NCBI GenBank assembly: GCA_023807065.1
Contig: JAJJLU010000619.1
Span: 1 to 26,868 of the forward strand
Source of the DNA: Isotricha intestinalis
Lineage: Eukaryota > Ciliophora > Litostomatea > Vestibuliferida > Isotrichidae
DNA length: 26,868 nt
Direction: 5' to 3'
Translations under genes and position numbers: made by a program
The notes under the pieces: model-generated
The model's database searches: none
What the model was told of the DNA's origin: nothing
Seen by the model: only the letters and a program-made list of their open reading frames with translations
Shown here: piece after piece, positions 1 through 10,318 of the stretch
How positions within the stretch are numbered: the first letter of the stretch is position 1
Layout: each line of letters opens with the position of its first letter

Positions 1-39
1 CCCCAATCCCCAATCCCCAATCCCCAATCCCCAATCCCC
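1..39. repeat. Telomeric repeat array, (CCCCAAT)5 plus CCCC
   Basis: Five perfect tandem copies of the 7-base unit CCCCAAT fill bases 1-35 and a partial unit CCCC follows at 36-39. The C-rich strand reads inward from the left end, which is the orientation of a eukaryotic telomere at the 5' end of a contig. The rest of the window is A+T-rich and has no similar C-rich run. The unit is close to the ciliate units CCCCAA (Tetrahymena) and CCCCAAAA (Euplotes, Oxytricha) but is a heptamer. The array is probably longer in the cell and was clipped by assembly. Confidence 0.93.
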
Positions 40-426
40 TATTATTATTTAATGAAATTAAAATAAGTAAAATCAAAACACTTTAACAATTTATAATTGA
101 GTATAATATATAAAAATTAATATTTTTAAATTAATTTAAATTTAAAAAAATTTTATTTTATATTTAAATGGACAATTCTTTATAAAATATTCTTCTCCAA
201 AAATTCTTTATTGATTCTTCTTTAATTATTGTCTTAATTTATTTTTTAACTATAAATTTTTAATTGATTAATATTTGAGTTCACTTTTAATAATCAAAAC
301 AAATCAAAAAAATTAAATTTGAGATTATAAATATTCATTTCAATTAAAATTAAAAATATTATAAAAATACTCAATTAACTATAAAATTATCGTGATATAC
401 TAAACAACTCAATATTTAAATTAATT
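40..426. other. Subtelomeric A+T-rich non-coding spacer
   Basis: This stretch separates the telomere from the stop codon of the first gene. It is almost pure A/T with short homopolymers and has no open frame of note, no second repeat family and no RNA gene that I can recognise. The first gene points toward the telomere, so this is its 3' flank. A spacer under 400 bases is very short for a subtelomere and fits a compact macronuclear chromosome. Confidence 0.6.
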
Positions 427-2478
427 TTATTTCGCTAAAATTTCATTTTCAGCATCAATAAGCTTCAATAATTTTATATCTTTTTTTCTAACAATTTCCT
501 TGTTTTTTATAAAATTATAACAATTATAAACTTCATCAATTTCTTGTTTTTGAATTTTTTTATAAGGAATTTGAAGACTTTCAAATTCTTTATAAGTTTT
601 ATTTATTGTATATGAAGAAGTCTTAAAAAGAGGATACGATAAATAATCTAATAAAATAACTTCTTCTTTATCAAATAAACAATATTTCATTAAATCAATT
701 TCTTGCATTGATTTAATATAATTGAAAATTTCAAGAAAATAATGAATTTTTTTTTCAGCATTTCTTAATAATTCATATCTTCTTTTTTGATATTTTGAAC
801 TCCAAAAACATAAATAAGACAAAACAGCAGAAATAATATTAATTGAAGGAAAATCTTTTTCTGCTTGATTTTCATCATTATTTTTATTTCTAATTAAAAC
901 TTTTGAAAGATTATTAATGTTGTCCTGATTTAAATTTAGATTTGATTGATTACCACTTTTATTTATACTTTGATTAAGTGTAAATTGCTTATTTTTTATA
1001 TTATTATTTTTCAAAGGAAAATTGCTAATAAATTTATTTAAAATTTCCTCTTTATTATCTTGATTTTTATTATTTATTTTTTTTTTTTGATTAAAATTCC
1101 TTTCTGATGATTGATCTCTAATTAAATGGTATTTTTTTTCATAAAGTATTAATTCACTTTGATTAGGATTTTCATTAGAATTATTTAATTTATGATATAT
1201 ATGGGAATTAGGATGTAAAGTTTTTGAATTTAAATTATCTTTACTATTTATTTTACTTTTTCTCAAAATTAACTTTTCATTATCATCATTTTTCTTTGAA
1301 TTTTTACTTTTAATTATAATTTCCTTAGTTGAACATTTTTTTATTGTATTATAGATTTTTTCAAAATGAGATAAAAAATAATGAATATCATGATTTTTAC
1401 TTCCTTTCATTTTTAACATTTTATGAATTAATTTATTGTCAATTGCTTGTCTTTCAATAATATTAATCAGAAGTAATATAAATAATAAAAGTTCTTCTAA
1501 TATTCCCGCTAAATCAGCAATAAAAGAAGGAAATTTTTGATAACTTCTATTTAAAAGAATAACTTTAGAACTAGCTTTAATAATAAATTTACCGATTAAA
1601 TCATCATTTAACTCTTTTCTTGAAGGAATATAAGCAAAAGATTCTTCAATTTTATCAAAAGCAGCATTAATCATGGTTTTTTCTTGTTTAAAAAATATAT
1701 TGTCATCATTTATAAATTCAATTTTTGATATTAATATTTGAATAGTTTTCTCAAAATTTACATCTAAACCTTTTGTTAAGTAATTTATATAAAATGGTAA
1801 AGGATGGTTTCTATTTTGGTAATGAATTGCAGTATCAAGAAAATAAACAGCCATTTCAATTCTTCTTTTTTCCATTAAATTTTTAAGTTCATTTAAATTA
1901 TTCATTCCATATTCTGTTAATTTAATTTCTATTTCAAAAAATTTATAATAATAATCAGTATATAAACCATCTAAAGTATAATTTACACTTTTATTTAAAA
2001 TTGGACAAAGTATTTCATTAATGCCAATTCTATCAAAAGATTCATTTACTAAATTAAAAAAATCACTTTTTTCACATTCCTTTAATCCAAAAGGAAATAT
2101 TATAATAGTATCTTCACCAATCCATTCTTTTAATTTTAATGAAAAATTAAAATATTTTATATAATCTTTTGTTGCAGTAGTTGCATCATCCTGATATTGA
2201 ATTGAAAAACCAAAATTAAATTTTGTTGAAGTTAAATTTATATATGGTTGAGTTTCTATTATTTTATTTGAAAATATAAAGTCTATATTTTCTCTTTGTA
2301 TAAAAGGAATTCCTACATAAATTGTATATAAAAATGCTAAAATCAAAAATATTATCGATGTAAGTCCTCCTATTATTGATTTATATTCTATTTCATCATT
2401 TATTCTAAATGTGATAAATGTTCCAAAAAAATCACATTTTTTTATCACCTTTTTTATTACGTTAAAACAATTACCCAT
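427..2478 (-). CDS. Ciliate-type two-transmembrane protein, function unknown
   Basis: The 683-residue protein starts at an ATG and ends with TAA. A short Cys-containing head (MGNC..., a possible N-myristoylation start) leads to FFGTFITFR and a first membrane segment at about residues 36-57. A polar loop of about 260 residues follows, with several Asn-X-Ser/Thr sites. A second membrane segment lies at about 317-341 (...FIADLAGILEELLLFILLLI...). The remaining half is a charged, Asn/Lys-rich cytosolic tail. This architecture, with two TM segments flanking a long lumenal or extracellular loop and the phe-rich entry motif, matches a large family annotated only as putative transmembrane protein in Tetrahymena, Paramecium and Ichthyophthirius. 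No enzymatic motif is visible. It is the telomere-proximal gene and is transcribed toward the chromosome end. Confidence 0.8.
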   Translation of the reverse strand: MGNCFNVIKKVIKKCDFFGTFITFRINDEIEYKSIIGGLTSIIFLILAFLYTIYVGIPFIQRENIDFIFSNKIIETQPYINLTSTKFNFGFSIQYQDDATTATKDYIKYFNFSLKLKEWIGEDTIIIFPFGLKECEKSDFFNLVNESFDRIGINEILCPILNKSVNYTLDGLYTDYYYKFFEIEIKLTEYGMNNLNELKNLMEKRRIEMAVYFLDTAIHYQNRNHPLPFYINYLTKGLDVNFEKTIQILISKIEFINDDNIFFKQEKTMINAAFDKIEESFAYIPSRKELNDDLIGKFIIKASSKVILLNRSYQKFPSFIADLAGILEELLLFILLLINIIERQAIDNKLIHKMLKMKGSKNHDIHYFLSHFEKIYNTIKKCSTKEIIIKSKNSKKNDDNEKLILRKSKINSKDNLNSKTLHPNSHIYHKLNNSNENPNQSELILYEKKYHLIRDQSSERNFNQKKKINNKNQDNKEEILNKFISNFPLKNNNIKNKQFTLNQSINKSGNQSNLNLNQDNINNLSKVLIRNKNNDENQAEKDFPSINIISAVLSYLCFWSSKYQKRRYELLRNAEKKIHYFLEIFNYIKSMQEIDLMKYCLFDKEEVILLDYLSYPLFKTSSYTINKTYKEFESLQIPYKKIQKQEIDEVYNCYNFIKNKEIVRKKDIKLLKLIDAENEILAK

Positions 2479-2607
2479 TTTTATGATTTATAATAATTTT
2501 CTTTTAAGTGGTTAATTTTTTTTATTATTTGAATTGTTTATAAAAAAAATCTTATTTTATTGTGTTAAAAAATTAAATAAAATAATAATTAATAAAAGAA
2601 ATTATAA

Positions 2608-5600
2608 TTATTTTTTTTCATTAGTTAAACATTTAATACATTCCCATATCATAATAGCAGCACTAGCATGAACATTAAGTGATCTCACTTCTCCAAATTG
2701 ATTAATAATAACACAATTATCAATTAAATCAATAATATCTTGTGGAATTCCTTCTTTTTCATTTCCAAGAACTAAAACCATTTTTTCTTTAAATTTAAAT
2801 TTTTTAATATCAATTGAATTTTGAGTTTGTTCTAATCCTACAATAGAATAACCTAATTTTCTATAAGCAATAATAAATTCTTTAATAGTAACTTTAGGAA
2901 TACTAAGTAAAGGAACTAATTTTTCACATGATGAAGAAGATTCTAAAAATATTTTATCTTTTAATATATCTTCTGAAGGAATTGTTAAAGCTCCAATATT
3001 AAATATTTCACATGTTCTTACTAATCCTCCTAAATTTGGAGTTTTTTCTAATAATGATCCTAATATTATTATATCAAATCTTCTATTTAAAGTTTTATTA
3101 AACATATTTTTTTGAATATTTTCTGGTTCTAATATTTTTTTCCAATTTGATGACACTTTCAAATATTTTTGATTGTCGAATATTATTGGATTCTCATCTG
3201 ATAATGTTTTATATGAAATATTCTTTTCTTTTATATTTTCTTCATTATATATTTCATCATAAGATCTTTCTAATATATTTTCAACTGATAAATTTTTTAA
3301 TAGAAAAATATATAAATTATACTTTGTATCAAATTTTTGAAAAAATTTTTGAATATTTGGATTATCTTTTAAATATTCAATAAATGAATTACTCAAATAA
3401 TTATTTGAAATTGCACTAAAAAGATTTTCCATTTTGCTTATAAAATATTGAGCATAACCTCTAATGTTACATATATTAGATGTACATTGTATTGTTATTG
3501 CATTAATAAATTGATTTATTTCATCTTCATTTATATTTTTTCTTTCAATTAAACTAATTCCTGAAATTATCAAACAAGATGTTATTATATAAGATTTAGT
3601 TTCTGGAATAATTAATGAATTTAATAAAAATAATCTGAAATTATAAGAATATTGTAAAAAAATAATTGAGAATAAATAAATATAAAAATCCACACTAAAT
3701 ATATTTATTTTTTGAATAATTGAAATAAGGAAATTTGAAATTGAATTTATTGTTTCTTTATACATTTCCTTTGATAAATCTATATTTTGTTTATTAAATA
3801 TTGAACCTAAGGTTAATAATAATTGACATAATCTTATTTTTTTTCTGTGATTATCTCCGAATTCTAATTCAGGTTTAAAATCTGATAAAAAATCAATTTC
3901 TTCAATCACTTTATTAATTGTTATAAGGATTAAATTTATTAAATTGTGATTATTTAAATCAATTTTATTAATTATATCTTCATAAAATTTTAATATTCCC
4001 ATACGAATATAAAAACTAAATTTAAATTCTTCTTTTAAATTTAAGATTGATTTTACTTTTAAATTAAAAGGACTTTTAATATATAAAGGAGAAGTTTGAA
4101 GAATATAACTTTCTTTTCCTACAAATTCATTTATTTTTGCATATTCAATTAAAATTTCATCATAAATTGAAATTAAATTATAATCCTCCTTTATATTTTG
4201 AATTAATATTTCGGATGATAATTTTATTAATAGCCAATTTTTATTTATATTTGATATTATATTATTCTTTAAACTATCTTTGATTATTTTTGAATAATTT
4301 TTATTTGATAATTTATTTTTATCAAAAAATGCTAATAAGAAAGTTAATACATTTATATAATCAAAGTTTTTATTACTTTCATTTAAAATATTTAAAGATT
4401 TATTAATAAATTTTTGAAAAGTATCAATATAAGTATCAGAGAAATTTTTTTGGAAAAAAATTTGAAAATATTTCATTAAATAAAAAATGTTTTCACCTTT
4501 CATCACTTCAAAATAATTAAAAATAATTTCAATATCTATATTAAAAGTATATTCAATTTCCAAATAATTCATTATTAACATAATTATAATTAAACTTTTA
4601 AGAAATATAATTTGATTAATATCAATTAATGACTTATAATTCTCGTTTAAATAATTATATATATTTTTTAAATTTGACAAAACATTTTTATTATGTTCAA
4701 ATTCTTTTTTTTTAAAAACTTGATTATGAATACTTACTAATAAATTAAAAAGATACATTTTCACAAAATATAAATTAAATTTAGATTGTTGTGGAATATT
4801 TATTAATTCAATTTCATTAATTAAATAATCTGGGAATGATTTCTTAAAAATCCAAATATAATTATAGAGTAATTTTTCATATAATTCAAAATCATTAATT
4901 TGAAAACTTCCAGAAGATTTAAGTAATATTTTTAAATTTAAATAAATATCATTATATAATTCATAATTAACATTTGTATAATTATTAAAAATTAAAGATA
5001 ATTCTTGAATGCAATTAATATTAATTAAAATTTCTTTTCTTGCATTATAATTCATATATACACTAAAAATTTTTGATATATTATTATTAATATAATCATC
5101 TAAGATATTAGGAGGACATAAAGAATAATAAATTATATTATTCATTTCTATAGGATATTCTTCTAAATTATTATCTTGGAGAAAATTATTTTTTATATTA
5201 ATACCCCCAAAATTCATTTGTGATTTCATGAAATTATTTATTTTTTGAATTACATTTTTATATAGTTCATTTTCAAGATTTTTTTCTTCATATCCAAAGT
5301 AAAGATTATCAATTGATAATACTTCTTTATTACTATTTAACATATGATTTATTAATCCACAATATATTTTAACATAAATATTTCTTGAATTTTCGTTAAT
5401 GAGAGGATTAGTTTTTAAAATTAAATTACAAATTAAATTCCAATATATACAATTATAATAAAAAGATGAATTATTATTTATAAATTTATCAATAATTATA
5501 TCAATATAATTGAATATTTCATTATTTTTAATTTCAATACAATCCAAATTATTTATTATTTTATTCACAGATTTAAGTAAATAAAAACAAATGTCTTCAT

Positions 5601-6975
5601 TTGTAATAATATCTCCAATTCCTTTTAATAAATTAATAATATAATTTGGAATTTTTGAAAAATAATTAGTTAAATAATCTTCAATGATTGCCCCAATATT
5701 TAAAAAAAGTGAATTAATCTTATTTTCTGGATAAATTTGAGGATTATTTATTAATTGAAGAAAATCATTACATAGATAAGAACAGAAAATTTGACTATTG
5801 ATATTGATTTTACATAAAGTTTTAATAAAAATTTTTTTAATTTTATTATTTGAATTATTTATTATTTTTCGAGTTAAAATAATTAAATAATTCATTGGGT
5901 TAGTAAATAAATTTTGTGTCTCTAGTTCTTTTTCTTTTAAATTTTGATAATTATTAATAAAGTTTATCACATGTTCTAAATTTGAAACTAAAGATTTAAA
6001 AATTTTACTATTATATCCATCTAAAGAATCATAAATTGAAATATAATATTCCAAAAAGACTGTATCAATTTCTTTATTCTTAAGACATTTATTTAAAATA
6101 TTAATTGATATTTTATGAAGAAATCTATTATTTGAAGTTAAAATATTTAGGCAAACGGATGATAAAGATGGTAAATAATTATTATTATTTAAAAGAAGAT
6201 CTTCTATAATACAAATATAATTTTCATAAAAAGAGATTTCTTTTTCTGCTAATTTATGAATAAAATAATTTATTAAAGCTTCATATTGATTGACATTAAT
6301 TTTTTGAAGTAATAAAAAATGCTTCTCAAAAATATAATTAAAAATACTTTGAACAGAAGAAATTCTTATTTCTATGTCTTCCAAATTAGAATCCAAATTT
6401 AATTTAATAATATTTTGAATAACAAAAACAATATCTATATAATTTGGATTAATTAATAAATTATTAGACTGTGATATTGAAAATAATTTACAATAAAAAA
6501 GGAATAAATATATATTCAGGTTATTGTTTTCATTAATTTTTGTTATTTCATTTGTCATCACATGAATAAAATTATTTAAATCATCATAATATTTATATAA
6601 TTCTTTGATAATCATATTAAAACTTTTTTTAAAAATTCTTAAATTTAATATAACTCTTCTAAGATTGCAATTATTTAAAGTAAAAGAAAACAATTTCAAA
6701 TAAAACTCCTTAATAAAATCCTTATTTTCTGTATTTTCTGTTAAAAACATAATATAAATTATACCTAAATATTCATTTTCAGTATTCTCAATATAATCAT
6801 CTTCTTTAAATTTTTGAATTTCATTAAAAATATATTCATTATTTTCTAAATTGTCTTTGATATTTTTCTTAAAAATAGTCATAAATTTCATAATAGTCTT
6901 AAAAGAATTATCTTTTACAATATCCCTATTATTATAATATTTCTCAATAAAATTCTTATAATTTATTCCATTCAT
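2608..6975 (-). CDS. TRM3: Trm3/TARBP1-type tRNA (guanosine-18-2'-O)-methyltransferase
   Basis: The last ~155 residues form a SpoU/TrmH-class SPOUT methyltransferase domain with all three motifs. Motif 1 is NLGGLVRTCEIF, with the catalytic-type Asn and Arg. Motif 2 is LVLGNEKEGI. Motif 3 is SLNVHASAAIMIWE, part of the knotted SAM site. The roughly 1300 residues before it are helical, Leu/Ile/Asn-rich and HEAT-like. The total of about 1455 residues is close to yeast Trm3 (about 1436) and human TARBP1 (about 1620), which methylate the ribose of G18 in the D-loop of several tRNAs. I use the first ATG, at 6975; the frame is open upstream to 7014 but that stretch has no ATG and encodes only Phe/Tyr-rich A/T sequence. 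The stop is TAA, 129 bases from the start of the next gene on the same strand. Confidence 0.88.
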   Translation of the reverse strand: MNGINYKNFIEKYYNNRDIVKDNSFKTIMKFMTIFKKNIKDNLENNEYIFNEIQKFKEDDYIENTENEYLGIIYIMFLTENTENKDFIKEFYLKLFSFTLNNCNLRRVILNLRIFKKSFNMIIKELYKYYDDLNNFIHVMTNEITKINENNNLNIYLFLFYCKLFSISQSNNLLINPNYIDIVFVIQNIIKLNLDSNLEDIEIRISSVQSIFNYIFEKHFLLLQKINVNQYEALINYFIHKLAEKEISFYENYICIIEDLLLNNNNYLPSLSSVCLNILTSNNRFLHKISINILNKCLKNKEIDTVFLEYYISIYDSLDGYNSKIFKSLVSNLEHVINFINNYQNLKEKELETQNLFTNPMNYLIILTRKIINNSNNKIKKIFIKTLCKININSQIFCSYLCNDFLQLINNPQIYPENKINSLFLNIGAIIEDYLTNYFSKIPNYIINLLKGIGDIITNEDICFYLLKSVNKIINNLDCIEIKNNEIFNYIDIIIDKFINNNSSFYYNCIYWNLICNLILKTNPLINENSRNIYVKIYCGLINHMLNSNKEVLSIDNLYFGYEEKNLENELYKNVIQKINNFMKSQMNFGGINIKNNFLQDNNLEEYPIEMNNIIYYSLCPPNILDDYINNNISKIFSVYMNYNARKEILININCIQELSLIFNNYTNVNYELYNDIYLNLKILLKSSGSFQINDFELYEKLLYNYIWIFKKSFPDYLINEIELINIPQQSKFNLYFVKMYLFNLLVSIHNQVFKKKEFEHNKNVLSNLKNIYNYLNENYKSLIDINQIIFLKSLIIIMLIMNYLEIEYTFNIDIEIIFNYFEVMKGENIFYLMKYFQIFFQKNFSDTYIDTFQKFINKSLNILNESNKNFDYINVLTFLLAFFDKNKLSNKNYSKIIKDSLKNNIISNINKNWLLIKLSSEILIQNIKEDYNLISIYDEILIEYAKINEFVGKESYILQTSPLYIKSPFNLKVKSILNLKEEFKFSFYIRMGILKFYEDIINKIDLNNHNLINLILITINKVIEEIDFLSDFKPELEFGDNHRKKIRLCQLLLTLGSIFNKQNIDLSKEMYKETINSISNFLISIIQKINIFSVDFYIYLFSIIFLQYSYNFRLFLLNSLIIPETKSYIITSCLIISGISLIERKNINEDEINQFINAITIQCTSNICNIRGYAQYFISKMENLFSAISNNYLSNSFIEYLKDNPNIQKFFQKFDTKYNLYIFLLKNLSVENILERSYDEIYNEENIKEKNISYKTLSDENPIIFDNQKYLKVSSNWKKILEPENIQKNMFNKTLNRRFDIIILGSLLEKTPNLGGLVRTCEIFNIGALTIPSEDILKDKIFLESSSSCEKLVPLLSIPKVTIKEFIIAYRKLGYSIVGLEQTQNSIDIKKFKFKEKMVLVLGNEKEGIPQDIIDLIDNCVIINQFGEVRSLNVHASAAIMIWECIKCLTNEKK

Positions 6976-7593
6976 ATAAATAAAAAATAAAAAATTAAAA
7001 ACAAAAAAATACAATATGTGAATATATCATAATCAAAGAAAAGATAATCAAAATAATAATCATAAATAGCAATTTATTAAAGAAATAAGAAAAAAATAAG
7101 ATTTATTCAATTAAAAAAATAAAAAGGGAAAGACAATTTTGTGTTGATTTTAAATAAATTAAAATTATAAAAAAAAAGACTTTTTTTACCTAATAGCAAA
7201 AAAGAAAATTAAAGAACTTTAAATTCATTATTAATATAGTGTTTTAATTTAATTTATCTTGGTTTATCATTTTTAATTATAAGCAAATTTTTATTGTTTC
7301 TAAATAAATTTAAAATGTTGATATTGATAATTTACATTTAATTTTGATAGCACAGTATCTTCATAAAATAGTTTTATAAGAAAAATACCATTAATATATT
7401 ATTTTTCATCTTTTTCACAAATTATAAAAAAAAACATTGTTTAACTAAGTATTTTAAGCTTTATCCAATTTATTATATGAAATAATATTTTTCAAATCTA
7501 AATAAAAAACATTGAATTATAATTTGAATTCTTTAAAGGAATAAATTTACTAAAATTATAAATAATTAATGATAATTTAATTTTTATAATAAA
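6976..7593. other. Divergent intergenic region, no gene seen
   Basis: About 620 bases lie between the divergent starts of the Trm3-like and Cpn10 genes. The sequence is A/T-rich with several A or T runs. I find no sustained open frame, no tRNA-like fold and no repeat. It must carry the promoters of both flanking genes, but no defined motif stands out. Confidence 0.5.
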
Positions 7594-7911
7594 ATGAATT
7601 CTTCAATTGAAAAATTTATTCCTTTATTCAATAGATGTTTAGTACAAAAAATATTACAACCTGCTGTAACAAATGGAGGATTATATTTAACATCAAAATT
7701 ATTAAATCAAAATGTAGGAAAAATTGTAGCAGTTAGTGAAGGAGATTATAATGATAAAGGAATTTTAATTCCTTCGATTTTAAAAGTTGGTCAAACTGTT
7801 CTTTTACCTGAAAGAAAAGGAATAAAAATTGAAATGAAAGATAAAACTCATGAATATGAATTATATGAACAAAAAGATATTTTGGGAATCATTGAAGGAT
7901 ATAAACATTAA
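7594..7911 (+). CDS. HSP10: 10 kDa co-chaperonin (Cpn10/HSP10, GroES family)
   Basis: A complete 105-residue GroES-fold protein. It opens FIPLFNRCLVQK, the usual first strand (xPLxDRVLVxK), and shows GKIVAVSEG, the VGQTVLLPE strand and a C-terminal strand ending DILGIIEG. The mobile-loop region (about residues 24-38, ...TNGGLYLTSKL...) contacts the Cpn60 ring. Together they fold proteins in the mitochondrial matrix or in mitochondrion-related organelles. The N-terminus has only about ten residues before the fold starts, so there is no long cleavable presequence, as is usual for Cpn10. The ATG is preceded by A-rich sequence and the stop is TAA. It is the only plus-strand gene in the first 10 kb. 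Confidence 0.93.
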   Translation: MNSSIEKFIPLFNRCLVQKILQPAVTNGGLYLTSKLLNQNVGKIVAVSEGDYNDKGILIPSILKVGQTVLLPERKGIKIEMKDKTHEYELYEQKDILGIIEGYKH

Positions 7912-8418
7912 TATTTTAATAAGAGAAAATTTTTCAAATATTATTTATTTTTTAAATGAAAATTCTCATTTTTAGAAATTCAAATTAATTTTTTTTATTA
8001 TTAAATATATTTAATTAATTATTATTAAATAATGCAATAAAAATTTTTATCATATTAAGAAAAAATATAAATTTTATATATAATATTTTAAACCAAAAAA
8101 ATTATATTATTTACAAACCATTGATTATTCTCATAATTCACATTTTTATTTTTGATGATACCTCCTTTGTTTTGTTTTCAATGTTAAAAGAAAATAATTA
8201 TTTCATTCATAATATAAAAATTTTAAATGTTTTTATATATTTACATTAATAATAAAAATTTATATATTTTTAATTTCTAATTAAAAAATCAATATATAAT
8301 ATATAAAATAACATCAATTCATCAATAAAACTAATACATTTAAATAAATAATATATAAATAATTTTGAGTAAATTATATATAAAAAACAGAAAATAAAGA
8401 ATAATAATGTTAAAAAAA
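7912..8418. other. Convergent intergenic region, no gene seen
   Basis: About 500 bases lie between the convergent 3' ends of the Cpn10 and Mei2-like genes. Sequence is A/T-rich with short homopolymers and scattered stops in all frames. A 60-codon open frame crosses the Mei2-like 3' end at 8270-8452 but looks like a chance product of Phe/Ile/Tyr-rich A/T sequence. Confidence 0.5.
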
Positions 8419-10166
8419 TTATTTTTTTCCTAAATGTTTTACAACAAAACATTTATCATTATATATTCCATGTTTATCTTCAATTACACAGACACTGTTA
8501 GGATGAATTCTTTTAAAAAAATCTAAATGACAAACAGGAATTTCAATTTTAGGTTGTAAAGAATTAAAATTAAATCTTTTATCTTCAATAGCAAAATAAG
8601 TTTGTTCATCTTTGCAATTAATATCTTTTTTTCCTTGTTTATCAGCAAAACTCATATCCATTTTTTTATCACTTCTATATCTACTCCATTTTTTCATATA
8701 ATATGTTTCATAAAATAATATTATATGCATTGGTTCTACAAAATTAATAAATGCATATCCTAAATTTAGTTTTCTTTCATAATCAATTGGTAAATTTATA
8801 TAATCATATTTTCCCCAAAATGAAGGATTAATTTCTTCTACTACATTATTTAATGTATATTTATTTGGAATATTCCTTAACATTAATGTTGTTCTTTTCT
8901 CTTTTCCACTTATTATATCTTCTATCTTTATTTTTTTATCATTTGAAGTATTATTACTTTTTATTGAATTCATTTGAGACATATTTTGAAGAATTCTATT
9001 ATTAATGAAATTTTGTTGTATTTGCTGATTTACATAATTTTGCATTATTATTTGAGGATTTATGTTATAATTCATATTAGAATTATTTTTCATTTTAATA
9101 TTATTTGGAATATTTTGTTGGTTATTCATTATATAATTATTATTGTTAACATTTATATTTTGTTGTTGCATATATATATAATTATTTGGATTATTCATAT
9201 TTGAATACATATAATTCATATTATTATTATTGATATTCATATTATTATTGATATTCATATTGTTGTTCATATTCATGTTATTATTATTAATATTCATATT
9301 GTTATTGATATTCATATTATTGATATTCATATTAGTGTTCATGTTCATATTGGTATTAATACTCATATTGTTATTTATATTCATATTCATATTATTATTC
9401 ATTGTTATGTTATTATTCATTGTGATATTGGTATTCATATTCATATTTGTATTCATATTCTTATTATTATTTATATTTTTATTATTATTTTTAATATTCA
9501 TATTATTAGTTTCTTGATTTATTGTATTTGAAGTTTTATTATTTGAGTTCATAATAAAATTACCATTATTTTTTCTATTATAATTTTGATTTGGAAAATT
9601 ATTACCACTGAATTTATTATTCATATTTAAATTGTTGTTGTTCATTGAATTCATATTATTTATCTTATTAGAATTATTATTTTTCGACGTATTATTCATT
9701 CTCATATTATTCTCATTTAATCTGTAAGAAACATTAATTTGTTGAATTTGAGTATTTTTCATTTGACTTACATTTTCATCCATATCATCATCATCAAAAT
9801 CTTCAATTTTATTTTTTATTTTTTCATTTTTTTTATTTTGAATTTTTGGATTATTTTTTAATTTCACTAATTCTTCAATAAATTTATTTGAATCTTGTTT
9901 ATTATCTTTTTCTTTCCAAATTTCTTGATTTGTATTAATAGAAATAGAATTATCCCCTTTTGAATTACTTAATCCTGAAATATTACCATTTTTCTCTCGA
10001 GCATGTTCTATTAATGAATTTAATCTATTTAATTTAGATTAATAAATATATTATTATACTCTTTATATTCTCTTTCAGCAGAACCTTTTGTTTTTTGAGA
10101 TAATTTACTTTCATCAAGAAAAGAATCATTATGTTCTGAATTGATATTAATAAAAATATTATTCAT
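8419..10166 (-). CDS. Mei2-like RNA-binding protein (spliced, two exons)
   Basis: I join exon 1 (10166-10060, ATG at 10166) to exon 2 (10024-8419) across a 35-nt intron, giving a 570-residue product with TAA stop. The reading frame fits exactly: exon 1 ends in the middle of a Glu codon and continues as ...YKE-LNSLIEHAREKNG. The C-terminal third holds the Mei2 type of RRM (about residues 410-510): RTTLMLRNIPNKYT as RNP2 region, YDYINLPIDYERKLNLGYAFINF as linker and RNP1, then KKW and the EDKRF stretch. The middle is a low-complexity Asn/Met tract. Mei2 family proteins bind RNA and control meiosis or differentiation in fungi and plants. Starting at the internal GTG near 9867 would lose about 88 residues and is not needed. 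Confidence 0.85.
9200..9510 (-). repeat. Asn/Met low-complexity coding repeat in the Mei2-like gene
   Basis: The plus strand is a run of degenerate copies of the hexamer ATTCAT mixed with ATTATT and ATTGTT. Read on the minus strand, these are ATG AAT and AAT AAT codons, giving strings such as NMNMNTNMNI. Copy order is irregular, so this is a diverged microsatellite under coding constraint, not a perfect tandem array. The long hydrophobic plus-strand open frame across it (Ile/Leu/Phe only) is a side effect. Confidence 0.85.
10025..10059 (-). other. 35-nt spliceosomal intron in the Mei2-like gene
   Basis: On the minus strand it begins GTATAATAATA and ends AAATTAAATAG. It contains in-frame stops, its length is 3n+2, and its removal exactly joins two open frames into a protein-like sequence. 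The 5' end GTATAAT is identical to that of the first FHA-gene intron at 16728. Confidence 0.8.
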
Positions 10167-10318
10167 TTTTATATATAAATATTAATATTTATTAATTCAT
10201 TTATTTCATGATTAAAAAATTTATGATAGATAATAAAGAAATTTAGAAAAAAATAAAAAAAAATTTTAAAATATAATTTCTAGAAAAGAAAAAAATAATA
10301 ATTTAATTTAAAAATATT

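Noticed and set aside
6976..7014. N-terminal extension of the Trm3-like protein
   Set aside because: The frame is open but begins at TTG with no ATG; the added residues are Phe/Tyr/Asn from A/T sequence. The ATG at 6975 is the better start.
8270..8452. 60-codon minus-strand frame at the Mei2-like 3' end
   Set aside because: Overlaps the Mei2-like coding end, consists mainly of Phe/Ile/Tyr/Leu and has no recognisable motif.
9230..9517. Plus-strand open frame across the Mei2-like gene
   Set aside because: It encodes only Ile/Leu/Phe/Met/Val strings, which is the antisense of the Asn/Met repeat. The minus-strand frame has a real RRM domain.
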